DNA of 64,000 nt, taken from positions 3,846,501 through 3,910,500 of the forward strand of contig NC_059548.1 in assembly GCF_905220415.1 (NCBI RefSeq), given 5' to 3'. The stretch is from Colias croceus. Its lineage: Eukaryota; Arthropoda; Insecta; Lepidoptera; Pieridae. Position 1 is the first letter of the stretch; every line of letters starts with the position of its first letter. This document shows, in pieces, positions 32,560 through 43,600 of this stretch. The notes beneath the pieces are model-generated. The model saw only the letters and a list, made by a program, of their open reading frames with translations. It ran no database searches and was not told where the DNA came from. Both the position numbers and the translations under genes were made by a program.

Positions 32560-33585
32560 TTATATAGCTTTTTTGAGGGCTTTGTTTGATTTAGCAACTT
32601 TTTTCATTTTTGCTTTAAAAGCACCAATGTTAACTTCTGTTTCAATTGGTATTGTGTTATCATATTTCTTCTCTTCAGGTGGAATGAAATCCTTTTTCCT
32701 TGCTTCTTCCTTGGCTTTTTTAGCTTGTTGTTGTTTCTCTTCTTTTTCATGGCGATGTTTGGCTTTCTTTTGGTCATCTTTAAGGAAATATTCACCAGTT
32801 GCCAACTGTTGATCAATTTTACTTTCCGGTTGTGGTGGAGGGAATGGAGTGTAAGCCTTCTTCTTGACTTTATTTTTGGGTTGCTTCCTTGGTACGTTTT
32901 TACTTTTAAACTTGGGCAGAAATCTATCCCAACTTTCATTTTTAAGCTTAGGATCTTTCATTAATTCTCGTTTGATCATAAGACTTTTGATATTGTACAT
33001 AGGATGTATGTTTTTCATTGTGTCCTCAACAATTCTTCTAACCTGTACTAAGCCCTTATAAGGACCAACAGCTGAAACCGTATTACCTTGTACCAACACA
33101 TAACATTCAGTTAAAAGTTCAATTGATTTTAATGTCACACCATTTGGCCCTATTAAACGCTGGCGTCGTTTTAAAAATGTCTCTTTCTTACTAACAAATG
33201 AATTTATTTTAATTATATCGCATCCAATTTCGTCATCCAAGACTCGAACAGCTTGTTCAAATGGCACACTTCTGGACAATAGTTTCATAAAATCTCGTGC
33301 TTTAATAATGATATAGGGATCCCAAGTTTTTCTTGTTGTTTTCACTGTTAAACTACCTTCTATTAAATCTAACTCTCCAATTATTTGATGCTCATTTAAC
33401 ACTTTTTGGACTAAAGGCCAACATTCCTTTAAATATTGTTCACGATATTTTGGAAAAAGAGTTGCAAATTTACTTTCTTCTAAAAGACCATGTGGATTAT
33501 CATCTGGAGTAAACTTTGGTATTTTCAAAGACCATGCATTTTCTACAGGGCCTGTATCATTCACCTCTTCAGATTCAGTTTCCAT
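32560..33585 (-). CDS. KRR1: KRR1 small-subunit processome component (dribble homologue), single exon
   Basis: A 341-residue protein starting at the ATG at 33585 (the codon two positions upstream is GTG, not ATG). It is a nucleolar factor for 18S rRNA processing and 40S assembly. The N-terminal part AWSLKIPKFTPDDNPHGLLE and the block FPKYREQYLKECWPLVQKVL are characteristic. Two KH-like folds follow; the first (about residues 50-125) contains TRKTWDPYIIIKARDF, and the second (about 130-205) has RLIGPNGVTLKSIELLTECY and ALVQ-type strands. The C-terminal third is Lys-rich (KKAYTPFPPPQPESKIDQQL, then charged coiled coil), typical of nucleolar targeting. No intron is seen. Length is normal. Confidence 0.94.
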   Translation of the reverse strand: METESEEVNDTGPVENAWSLKIPKFTPDDNPHGLLEESKFATLFPKYREQYLKECWPLVQKVLNEHQIIGELDLIEGSLTVKTTRKTWDPYIIIKARDFMKLLSRSVPFEQAVRVLDDEIGCDIIKINSFVSKKETFLKRRQRLIGPNGVTLKSIELLTECYVLVQGNTVSAVGPYKGLVQVRRIVEDTMKNIHPMYNIKSLMIKRELMKDPKLKNESWDRFLPKFKSKNVPRKQPKNKVKKKAYTPFPPPQPESKIDQQLATGEYFLKDDQKKAKHRHEKEEKQQQAKKAKEEARKKDFIPPEEKKYDNTIPIETEVNIGAFKAKMKKVAKSNKALKKAI

Positions 33586-34040
33586 TTTCACTTATAGGTT
33601 ATAAACAACGTAGTGCACGTTTTAAAATACTTCGTCAAATTCTTCTTTAGGTAATGTAGGTATTATTTTATAAGTAGACTGAGACTAATGTTGATTTACA
33701 TTAATTATGATATCTGATGCAGTGTGTAAATGTTTTATTCTCGTTTTATTTATGTAGGTAATTGTATTATACTGTAAATTGAAAAATATTGGCCCATGCC
33801 CCATGTCAATGTCATAACTCAAATGTCAAAAAATGAATTTATGAACTCTGTAGTCTGTGACGTTAACACAGATAAACTAGGCTGATATAAACGTCACATT
33901 TTGCCAGTCGGCCTTCAGTTGGCAGTAAAAAATTAGAATTTCGCTACGCTTTAAAAAAGTGTACTGTATTGTTTCCTAAAAAATAGAAGAATAAAGAACT
34001 TTTTTTATAAATTCTTTAAAACAAAGATATTTTTTTCTTC
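33586..34040. other. Region upstream of KRR1
   Basis: AT-rich sequence containing the presumed KRR1 promoter and short 5' UTR. No further gene was recognised. Its right edge is the inverted repeat of P-like element D. Confidence 0.4.
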
Positions 34041-35200
34041 GGCTAACCCGTAGACAGAGTAACTAATAGACCCAATGACGATACCTTTCTCACTTACACA
34101 AGAAAGAGAGCGAAAATACCATAACAAATGCATAAGACAAAGACACAAATACCCAATTTTTTGTCCCTTAGTGTGTAACCTATTTTTCAAGATCCGCAAC
34201 TTGAGTTGCGAAACAAACTTTGACAGTTCGTGCCTTCATCGTGCTTGGTGTTCGAATTTTGGATATTATTTAGTAAAAAATCGATACGAGTACATTGAAA
34301 AGACGGTGAAATTATCTTAATATAGACATCGAAGTAAATAGAATGGTGCGTTGTCGTGTTATTGCATGTATAAGCGATAGTGAGAAGAAAATTGCGGGTG
34401 TGTCTTTTCACGCGTAAGTACGACTTTATTGTCCTTATTTATAATTTCTCAGTGATGATTATTTATACTTTAGCCTAAAGTAACAACAAGTCGCGTTAAA
34501 ACAAGGAAACTATTAGCGTAATATCGATTTTTACATTCAATAACCTATAAACATCAACAAGTAAGTGTTGCCAGTGTCGGGAAAAATAATACCCCGATCA
34601 TCAATAAAAAAATATTGATTTGACAATATGGCGAAACTCGAAAGTAAATGAATATGAAATCCCATAATAACCCAGTAATAACCCATAATAACCCAGCATC
34701 GAAAACATATTTTAATTTATTATTTCTCAGAGTAATAATTGTGATTGACATAAAATTACACTTATAATTTTAGAGAACCTGAACTACCTGCGAGCATTAA
34801 TTATTATTAACCTATGTTTATCGATTTGTTTCCAGATGATCCAGACCTACGTAATTAATGGATCGAAGTGGGAGAAAAGATTGGGTTCTCACAAAATATT
34901 GTAAAATATGAACAAGCCAATGAAAAAGTAAGAAATGTGTACACGAAATTAACATTGTTTCGTCATCAATAATCAATCTGCTTATATTTTTTTGTATCTA
35001 CTAAATTGATTATAAAGACAAAAGAAAAATCTCGTAACTGGTTTTATTTAATTGCTCCTAAAAATATTTACCCTTTCCAAAACATCCGGGAGCTCGGATA
35101 CTCATGGCAACATTCAACTTATACATTGACAAACTATCTTTGTCTCAGTCGCGGTTACAGAGTACCTTTGTCTATTAGTTTCTCTGTCTACGGGCTAACC
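34041..35200 (+). mobile_element. P-superfamily-like non-autonomous element D
   Basis: The 31-bp terminal inverted repeats at 34041-34071 (GGCTAACCCGTAGACAGAGT...) and 35170-35200 match at 28 of 31 positions. Like elements A-C it carries a THAP exon reading inward from one end (34343-34413), here on the plus strand. No clear 8-bp target duplication remains. Transposase coding capacity beyond the THAP fragment was not found. Confidence 0.7.
34343..34970 (+). pseudogene. Decayed THAP-domain fragment in P-like element D
   Basis: Exon 1 (34343-34413) gives MVRCRVIACISDSEKKIAGV then SFH and a split codon at GTAAGT. After an intron ending TTTCCAG (34835), exon 2 reads DDPDLRN, a stop, then WIEVGEKIGFSQNI. 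This matches the THAP arrangement C-x2-4-C, FH, then DP-LR-x-W. The frame is broken at the exon junction and by the stop. Confidence 0.65.
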
Positions 35201-35429
35201 CCATTTCACTCAAGTCTGTCATCAAGCTCTAAGCTATCGATGTCAATGTCAATAGAGATGTCAATTGTCAATCGAGTCGTGTCCCCAATGAATAAGGAAT
35301 TTCACACTTTGAAAAAACGGCCGGCCGTAATAAGAAAAAATCGTAGTAGGTATGGTATCCCAGGGTATCCCTCAGTACTGTAAAGTGTAAACCATGGTGT
35401 AAACCGACTTTTGCAGGTTAACCATTCTA

Positions 35430-35658
35430 AGGCCGGTTGCAGAGCTTGACCGACCATCAGTGCGTACCTACCGTCGGTCCTGACCATGACGATACGCATC
35501 AACAATGTGTATGAATATGACATATTACGCATGACAATACGCGTGCGTATGGTCGGTCAGCGGTCTAGCTATGAACGGTTTTATGAATTTCCATACATAT
35601 GGCAAGCGCGACTGACGTACGCACTCATCTGATGGTCGGTCAAGCTCTGCAACCAGCC
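35430..35658. mobile_element. MITE with TAA duplication (PIF/Harbinger-type)
   Basis: TAA flanks the element at 35427-35429 and 35659-35661. The termini begin GGCCGGTTGCAGAGCTTGAC on the left and GGCTGGTTGCAGAGCTTGAC on the opposite strand at the right, about 30 bp with one or two mismatches. It is non-coding. The 3-bp TWA target and GG start suggest PIF/Harbinger. Confidence 0.75.
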
Positions 35659-36153
35659 TAATCCGGTCGTTTGTCTAATTATTCTAAAACGGAAAAAATT
35701 TAAATAGGTAGTGATTTTAGTATGATGTTCCTATGACTGATTATTATTACGATGTAAATGTTTCGTTAAATAGTATGTGGTTACAATTCTGGAAGGAGGA
35801 TCAGAAATTTAAAGGAAAATGGTATGGAAATATTCAAGAGGATTTACAGAGAAGACCTTGGTATGATGAGCTGGATATAGCTAGTCGTGAGTTTATCACC
35901 ACAATCAATAGATTAAGATTTGGCCACAATAAAGCACCCGCACACCTTGCAAGACTGAACATAATTAACAGCAATATATGCACTTTCTGTAATGAGAAGA
36001 TCGCCGATATGAACCATATTTTCTTCAACTGTCAAAACCATAATATGTTCATATTTCATAGACTAGTATTGGCAAGTGAAATAGTAGAGTACGTCTATAT
36101 TACTTGCTCTGTGGAGTACGTAAGTGATTCCTCCCGCCGCCAGTTGTGTTTAA

Positions 36154-36814
36154 GCCTGATTCCCACGACATGTTTGCTTCACAAACCCGACCGCGCCACA
36201 CCATACCACATGCCATGGGAATCGGCGCGCTTGTGGTAGTTTGCCGATGTTTGCCGACGCATGTGCTATCCATCGGAAGTCGGTAAGATCAAAGGTGCGC
36301 GCTTGGCGCGGTGCGACGGTGTTGGTCGACGTCCGTCGGGGCTTGCCGTCTGTAGTGCGTCATTGTTCGGAACCGTACGATAATTATCGTACAAATACGT
36401 CATCTCTTCAACGAGCTGTAATATTTTTATTTATACAAAGTTATGTATTATGTATCATGTATGATATGTATGTATGTAAGTATATATGTATGTATGTGTA
36501 TTTATAGCATGTATTTATAGTATTGATATCAATATTTATATTGTTTTTACTTATTTATTTATTATTAGGTATTTATTATATATATATATATATACGTATA
36601 TATGTATATGTACATATTTTTATTTATTTTTTTAACATCTTGTAATGACCCACAGATTAGGTATTAGTTAGTAGGAATGACCGTCCACCGTGCTCGCCAG
36701 TGCTTGCCATACGCACACATGCCGTGGGAACGCTCAGTTCAAATCGCGACGGACGGCGACAAGCGCTTGTCGTCTGCCAGTGCTTGTGAAGCAAACATGC
36801 CGTGGGAACCCACC
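36154..36814. mobile_element. TTAA-flanked MITE (piggyBac-type)
   Basis: TTAA occurs at 36150-36153 and 36815-36818. The left end carries TTCCCACGACATGTTTGCTT near 36160, and the right end carries the reverse complement of TTCCCACGGCATGTTTGCTT. The four-base TTAA duplication is the piggyBac signature. A pure AT repeat tract lies inside. It is inserted in a LINE fragment and is non-coding. Confidence 0.7.
36440..36620. repeat. ATGT/TA simple-sequence tract
   Basis: Imperfect GTATGTAT runs are followed by a TA-dinucleotide stretch near 36577-36600. This is a microsatellite inside the TTAA-flanked MITE. Confidence 0.7.
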
Positions 36815-37157
36815 TTAATTTGTTAAAAAACAAAAAGTGTTATAGTGCGTTATACAAATACATAAAAAACACTGTGGGAACGATCTAATTACGGACAAAG
36901 GAAGGAAAAATATCGTGAACATTTGTGATAAAAAATAAGAATTGGCTTAAAGGTCTCGTAACCAGGCCATTAAATATTCAAAAAAAAAAAATTGTGAGCA
37001 ATATTTACTAGTATTTTAATTATATAGAAAATATATTTCTCGTTATCAGGAGATGATTTTCCAAAAATAAAAACTAGAAAATATGCGCTCAAATATGCTT
37101 TATCCGACTATATTTTTATAAAATAAATATTATTTTCTTGATTTAGAATCAGCAATC

Positions 37158-37312
37158 AGGGTTGCCTGGAAGAGATTGCTTTTAAGCAATAAGGCCGCAT
37201 TTTAGTACGTATGTGCCGTGTGTTTTCATTGTATCTTAATTGTAATTATAGTATAGCTTATTTATGTTTGTTATATTATGTACAATAAAGAATAAATAAA
37301 TAAATAAAATAA
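37158..37312 (+). repeat. 3' end of a LINE or SINE copy
   Basis: The stretch begins GGTTGCCTGGAAGAGATTGC, continues with a short stem (TTTTAAGCAATAAGGCCGC) and ends ACAATAAAGAATAAATAAAT. This looks like the 3' terminus of an abundant lepidopteran non-LTR family. A similar tail is at about 53630-53700. Confidence 0.6.
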
Positions 37313-38900
37313 ATCTTTGACCAGTTACATACGTTTTCAGAATTTATTTAAATTTTTTTCACGAATAATTTAGGTACAGTTCATCATTTAATGAAATAAA
37401 AAGTATTTGAAATTGAATTGACACGTGCGTGTTCTACTCTTCTATTTTAAATGCATCCCTTGATCGATAAATATAATAAACAGCATAGGCCCCAGGGAAA
37501 TTTTTTTGATCTAATGAAACACTGTGCAGCGGCTTCGCCCGCATAGTCAAAGAAAAACCCGCATAGGTTTCCGTGGGGTTTCCGGGATAAAAACTACCTA
37601 TCATAAGTTCTTTTCAGGTTTCAAGCTATGTCTCTGTACCAAATTTGAAGTAAATCCATTCAGTTAACAGTACAGACAAAAATATAAAATTTTTATCTAT
37701 CGAATGTAGATCACACTTCCATTTTTTAATATTCAATCTACAGTTCAGACTTTCCTACAATAATTTTGTTATAGGTATGTATAGAAGTAACAAAAAGTGA
37801 GACCAAAAAAAAACACGACTAATGTATGTTAGGAAAATTTATTGAAAATAAAGAAATACATAATAATAATTATACAAGTACCTACAGCGAAATCTATATA
37901 TATAAAAGAAAGTCGTGTTAGTTACTCCACTTATAACTCAAGAACGGCTGAACCGATTTAGCTGAAAATTGGCAGGGAGGTAGTTTAGAGCCAGGAGAAG
38001 GATATAGGATACTAAATACGTACCACGGGCGAAGCCGGGGCGGACCACTAGTAATATATAATTGTGGGTACCGGTAATCAATATTTAAAATTTCTTAGGT
38101 ATTAAATTTACACTTATGATTTGGAAATGAGGAAATTGTCATGGTAGTTATACAAAATACAATTAATAAAACAAATACACGACTAAAGCAAAACGATATT
38201 CTTCTATGCATAGTAAAACACAAAAAAAAACAAACAACGTTATAGGGTGAGTTAGGGAATGATTGAATGGTTTTTTTGGACTTTTATATGAGTATAAATA
38301 GTAAATTGTAATAAATTGTAATTGTCATCAAAAACTATTAAATAACTATCATATTACATACTACTAAACTAATACGATATTGGAGAACGCTACAAATTAG
38401 GTAACTAACATATTCTGAATTAGGGACAAAACAACATAAAAATAGTTTGAGAACGTTTTTTATTAGTAAGTATATATCTATAAAGTAACTAAGGGACTAG
38501 ATTTGAACTTTTATAATATTATGTTCTTCTTACGGCTTGATGGGTAAGGACTAAGGATATCGTAATAAATCTAAAATACTGGCAAATCTAAACAATGAAT
38601 AGCTATATGAATAAAACACCTATCACGTAGATTAAGATACAGTGCTCGGGGTAAGGTTATTTTAACGCCGCGCCGTTGCGTAAACAAATGCAGCCGCACA
38701 TTAATAATTGCATTCCACACAAACCAATTGAGATATTCAGATAAACTGAATTTAATTAAAAAAATTATTGATTTATTGTATTACTTAGTTTTCCACCTTC
38801 CCCCCTACTCACCCTATTTATAATTATTGATAGTATTCACTTAACTCTTACCCTCTTATTAAAATTATCGGTCAACTGTATCAATGTCGTAAGCATAAGT
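37313..38900. other. Intergenic AT-rich region with repeat copies
   Basis: No gene was seen. It includes a SINE-like copy at 37525-37725 (GCAGCGGCTTCGCCCGCATA) and a minus-strand copy of the CTAGCGACCC family at 37892-38052 (ending CCGGGGCGGACCACTAGTA). The remainder is unique AT-rich sequence 3' of ZNFX1. Confidence 0.5.
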
Positions 38901-38906
38901 TTTATT
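38901..38906 (-). terminator. Polyadenylation signal of ZNFX1
   Basis: AATAAA on the minus strand, about 26 nt downstream of the ZNFX1 stop. It is a good candidate poly(A) signal. Confidence 0.5.
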
Positions 38907-38931
38907 AATTTCGTTTTAAGTATTGATGAAA

Positions 38932-40660
38932 TTATAACATAAAGTTGGCCATATTATTATATTCTTCAGACCACGCTGGAAACTGGGAACCATCCAACTC
39001 TCTCGCATGGGAATTGGTAGCAAGTAATCGATGACTGCTTCCGCCTATTGCTTCACCACATTCAGGGCACCTACTTACCTGCATTGCTCCCCCACATTCT
39101 CCAATACAATAAAAATGCCCATTAGGGCATTTAAACCAATGCCCAGCTTTCAATCCAACAGCTTTGACTATCAATTCTATTTCTTTTTTATGACAAACAA
39201 CATTTATTTGAACGGCCTTCTGTAGGCTATCTAAGGCCTCCATTGTTTGTTGTTCGGTGTATATTTTGCAACCTAATATTAGTTTAAAAGCCTCTTCATA
39301 TTTAATTTTCACCTCGTTATTATTTTTTACTGATTTAAACATTGGATTACCTATAATTTTATCAAACTGAATAATTGCATGAACGCGTTTCATCTCATTT
39401 TTAATATCATTTTGTTGCTGATAGCTGAATTTTTTAACATTCTTTATAAGAACATCACACATCATATCAATTTGTCGGTCCAAATAGGATTTCAGAATAG
39501 AAAGATGATCCTTTTTATATTCAACATACATTTCTGAAAGCATTTCTAATATATGAAGATATAATAAATTTACTTCTATTTGCATAAGAGAGGCTTTTTT
39601 GTTATTTTTAATAAAATTTTCAAGTATACGAAATGCATTCCTACATTGCCGTGAATCTGAAACGATAAATACAAGTTTGAAAAACTATTATGTTAAGATA
39701 TTATAAAATATAGTTACTTAACTACTTAAGTTAAAATTGAGTCATCTCCGTGAAAGTTTTATAAAAGACTAGCAGCTGCAGCGCCCCGAGGTTTTACCCC
39801 CGTGGCTCCGCTCCTGTTGGTCTTAGCGTGATGATAATATTATAGCCAATAGCCATCCTCGATAAATGGGCTATCTAACACCGAAATTTTTCAAATCAGA
39901 CCAGTAGTTTTTGAAATTAGCAGTTCTTTCACTTCCTGAAGTTCAAACCAACAAACTCTTCAGTTTTATAATATTAGTATAGATTTGATAGAAAACACGT
40001 GTGGAGAAAAATTACAAAAATTGTATTTATTCCAAAGACAAAAATATTAATAAAATAAATCGTGCGACTCGCGACCGATGGGTACCGTAAAATAAGCTTT
40101 TTTTAAAGACATCATTTCATTGTAATATGATGGTGTTAATAATATTTTAAAACAAATCTCGTTTTGTTCTTGTGATAGTTGCCCTCTATTTCATTTTTAT
40201 CATTACTTAATTTTATGATAGACTCAGACAGCTAAGGGTAATATAGTAGCGTTTTACCCTTTCGGTACGAAACACTAAAAATTAAATGGGATAGGCAATG
40301 GGAATAGGATGATACATATTATAATGAAATGATAATATAATAAAAATTAAGAAAATACATAGAAACAAAATTTTACCTTTCATAATATCAGAGTGGTCCC
40401 GGCAAAACGTGGAAATTTTTTCAAAAAGTTCCACCTTTTTGGCTTTGATTTCGTTTGGATTTCCATATGTTTTTTGTTTTATTGGCTCAATTTCGTTTTT
40501 TAGTGTATTATTTATATGATCTTTATAGCGGAAAGTCTTAATAATGGGTGTTCGACAAAATGGACACGTCTTTATACCAATTGTTTCCATTTTACTATTC
40601 ATCCAAACATCTAATTCATCTACATCCATAATATGTAAACAATCTTCCAAAACGATGAAC
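38932..40660 (-). CDS. ZNFX1: ZNFX1 C-terminal exons with RZ-type zinc finger
   Basis: Exon 40377-40660 reads FIVLEDCLHIMDVDELDVWM then KTCPFCRTPIIKTFRYKD, a treble-clef-like Cys pair. Exon 38932-39656 is helical and ends with AGHWFKCPNGHFYCIGECGG then SRCPECGEAIGGSSHRL, the RZ finger shared by ZNFX1 and RNF213. The protein ends ANFML. In RNF213 this finger is catalytic for non-canonical ubiquitination; whether it is so here is unknown. Confidence 0.9.
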
Positions 40661-43600
40661 CTGGAAACAAATATTATGTACAAAAATTTTTGTTTTAAAA
40701 TGTGATTTCGTAATGGGCAAACCAAACCCATGACCAATAAAAAAAGTCAATATATAAATGACCAATAAATATGGCCAATAATAGTCATATACCATGACCA
40801 ATAAAATATAGTCAATAGAAAAATAGTCATATATGTATTATGTAAAACATTATATTAATGTTTTACATATATGACTATTTTTAATAATTTACAAAACATA
40901 TTTAATGTCATCATAAATAAGAAAATACATAGAATGCAGAAGCGTAGCGTGCCTTGGCGGGGCCCCGTATAAAAATTTGTTTGGGGGCCCTTAGGAAGGG
41001 TAAAGATTTCTCACAAAAGCGCAGGTTGGGGGCCCCCTTGGCGCGGGGGCCCCGTATAATTGATACGGCAGATACGGCGGTAGCTACGCCCCTGATAGAA
41101 TGGTTCTTTGTAAAGAGGTTTAGTTCTGATGCGCGAACAGGAAAACTGTGTCTAAAACGCTGTGTCTAAAAAGTAATAAAATTTACACACAAACCTTCCT
41201 CTTCAATCACTCTATCTATTTATAAAAACCGCTTCAAAATACTTTGCGTAGTTTAAAAGATTTGAGGGATATAGGGACAGAGAAAGCGATTTTGTGTTAT
41301 ACTATGTACCGACGCGAGCGTGGGCTCGGGGCTCGGCTCGCGGTGCGCATTGGGAATGGTAGGTTACCTACTTTAGATTTCTCTTACGTATTTTTTACAA
41401 AATTGTATCGCAGATTATATCAGATTAAAAAAATGTAAAAAACTAAAAAAAAACACGCTTTAGGAACATAAATTATTGTATTTTCGCAGATTTTTGATAA
41501 GTGTACCAAACTTTTAATTAAATCTGTTTGTTTAAAATGGGTCCAAATAGAGTCTAAAGGGGTCGGTTACACTTAAACATTCAGGCGACGCAAATAAAAG
41601 TATTTTGTTTAAGAATTTCAATCAGTATTCTCTGGAAAATTTGGCACTCATAAAATATATAGCATTTTTTTACTAATTCCAATTGTCAGTTTTTGTATTT
41701 TTGTTATATTATAGTCTGGGTATAACTCAGAGAATTATTAATTGAACATTAACAATGAATTTGGGAGGAAAGAAAATATATATTTATATTTTCCTTGTTG
41801 ACAATACAAACAATCAATTTTGAATTGATTGTTTGCCTTAAGAACTTATACATTTCACTAAATATGTAAATAAATTCCAATTTGGTTCCTATCGATGAGG
41901 ATGTACGCCGTGTATTGATTAAGGATATTTTGTTCTTATTTTTTAACAGTTGTGGTGCGCCGTATCAAAAAAAGAAAAAGGAAAACATACCTTACATCAT
42001 CTTCATATTCGAATCCAGTTAAATCTCTAGGGAACGAGTCTGGCTTGCAAATCTTACAGACATTGGGGCAAGGGTTGCCACAGAGGCCGCGGCAAGGATG
42101 GCCGCATTTCATCAATTTCGGACAAGGTTCAGAGCACGGAGGTATCGAGCAGACTTCCCCGCATAATTTCGTACACTGACCATGTTCACATTTACGGTCA
42201 CATTTTTCCTGAAGGAAATTGAAAAATGTTAAGGGTCAAGTGCATCGAATAAGTTTCAATTGAATTTTAAAACTTCGAGATCCGTTTCCATTAATTTATG
42301 ATAATTTTGATAACGAAATTGTTTACGTTATGCCTTATCCTTGGCAAAAAGCACATGCACACACACAAGCAATTCAACAAAAGCATAATGCAATGCAAAA
42401 TGTAAAAGTGTAATGTAAAAACAATTTAAATATTTGATTCGATAGTTTCCGAGCACTGTCTTTTCAGTTAGCGCAGAAGTTATTAGCCCAATTCTACTGA
42501 CTACGGAATCTAGTATCTTAGTGCCGGTATGAAACGTTTTAAGATTCACACATGAAGGAATCATTCCTACATTTTACGAATGTTTTCACGCAACTTTGAG
42601 AGATTCAACATTCAACATTCCACCCATCATCTCTGAACTAATACATTTTTAATATTCAAGTAGGTTTGAAATTTAGCAATACTAAAATCTTGTTATAAAC
42701 ATTATCTTGCATAGTCGTTGGTTTGGATAAGAAGCTGTCTTAGATAAGGTTCGTTAGTTTTTAAAATACACAGAAAAAAGCAGGGCTCCGTCGGTTTGCA
42801 ACCGTCTTCTTGTGGACATTTGGAAAATGCAAATTCTGTCGTCATTTGTCATTCAAAGAAAGCGCTCGGCGCGAATCATTCAACAATATTCCGACAGCCG
42901 AGCGTTATATCCATTCTGTTCAAAGGGCTTAGAGTAGATATATATTACAGGGTTATGTAACAATCCGGGAACTAGCCGAACTAGTAAGGCGTTGAGTGAC
43001 GCTTGTCAAATCACCGATAACAAGCATAAATGAACATCATTAGATCACTAGATGTAAATAAGTTCTAAGGTGATTCTTTACATTTCACAATTAATCTTAT
43101 ATATCCTTATTCATGTAGACAATTAATAATTAAATGAATCCACGACATACCTTACATGGCGTACACGGCATTCCACACTTGTTTTTACACTTAGAATGTT
43201 TACATTGCACTTCGCAGGGCTTCTCGCATGGCGGGCATATTTCATTACACGGTTCCTTGCATCTATAGTAAAAAAAAAACTTTTTTTAAAACGATTATAA
43301 GAACTGTAAATTTTAATTAATAATATGAAGACATTATTAATCGGGCCTCATGTATTTTAAGATATTTTAACTGTAACTGCACTGTTGCCTGAAATAAATA
43401 AATAATGCAAATACGAAAACAAATATTCATCTACAAATGAACGTTGTTTAAAAACAAATCAAAATTCTCTTAAATAAAACTATTTAGTATTATCTTGATT
43501 ATGTCAGTGCTTTGTTATTACTACGTACAGTTAATAAGAATTAAACGCTTGAAATGTGGTTTTATATAAGATTGCTCAAATGCAATAGGTATTAATAATA

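Larger units (their letters stand above)
35690..36830 (+). pseudogene. 5'-truncated I-like LINE ORF2 C-terminus, split by a MITE
   Basis: From 35733 the frame encodes the C-terminal region of a LINE ORF2: ITTINRLRFGHNKAPAHLAR, then SNICTFCNEKIADMNHIFFN with a zinc-type Cys/His pattern. This is like the end of the large I-type LINE in this window (RMRLGHVCTPQHL, CECTLD, NHIFFACP). It lacks endonuclease, RT and RNase H, so it is a truncated copy. After about 36149 it is broken by a TTAA-flanked insertion, and traces of the frame resume at about 36819. Confidence 0.75.

Noticed and set aside
32573..33061. Plus-strand open frames
   Set aside because: They are antisense shadows of KRR1, rich in Phe/Leu because they oppose a Lys-rich coding strand.
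41952..42179. 75-codon plus-strand frame
   Set aside because: Antisense to a ZNFX1 zinc-finger exon with good splice sites.
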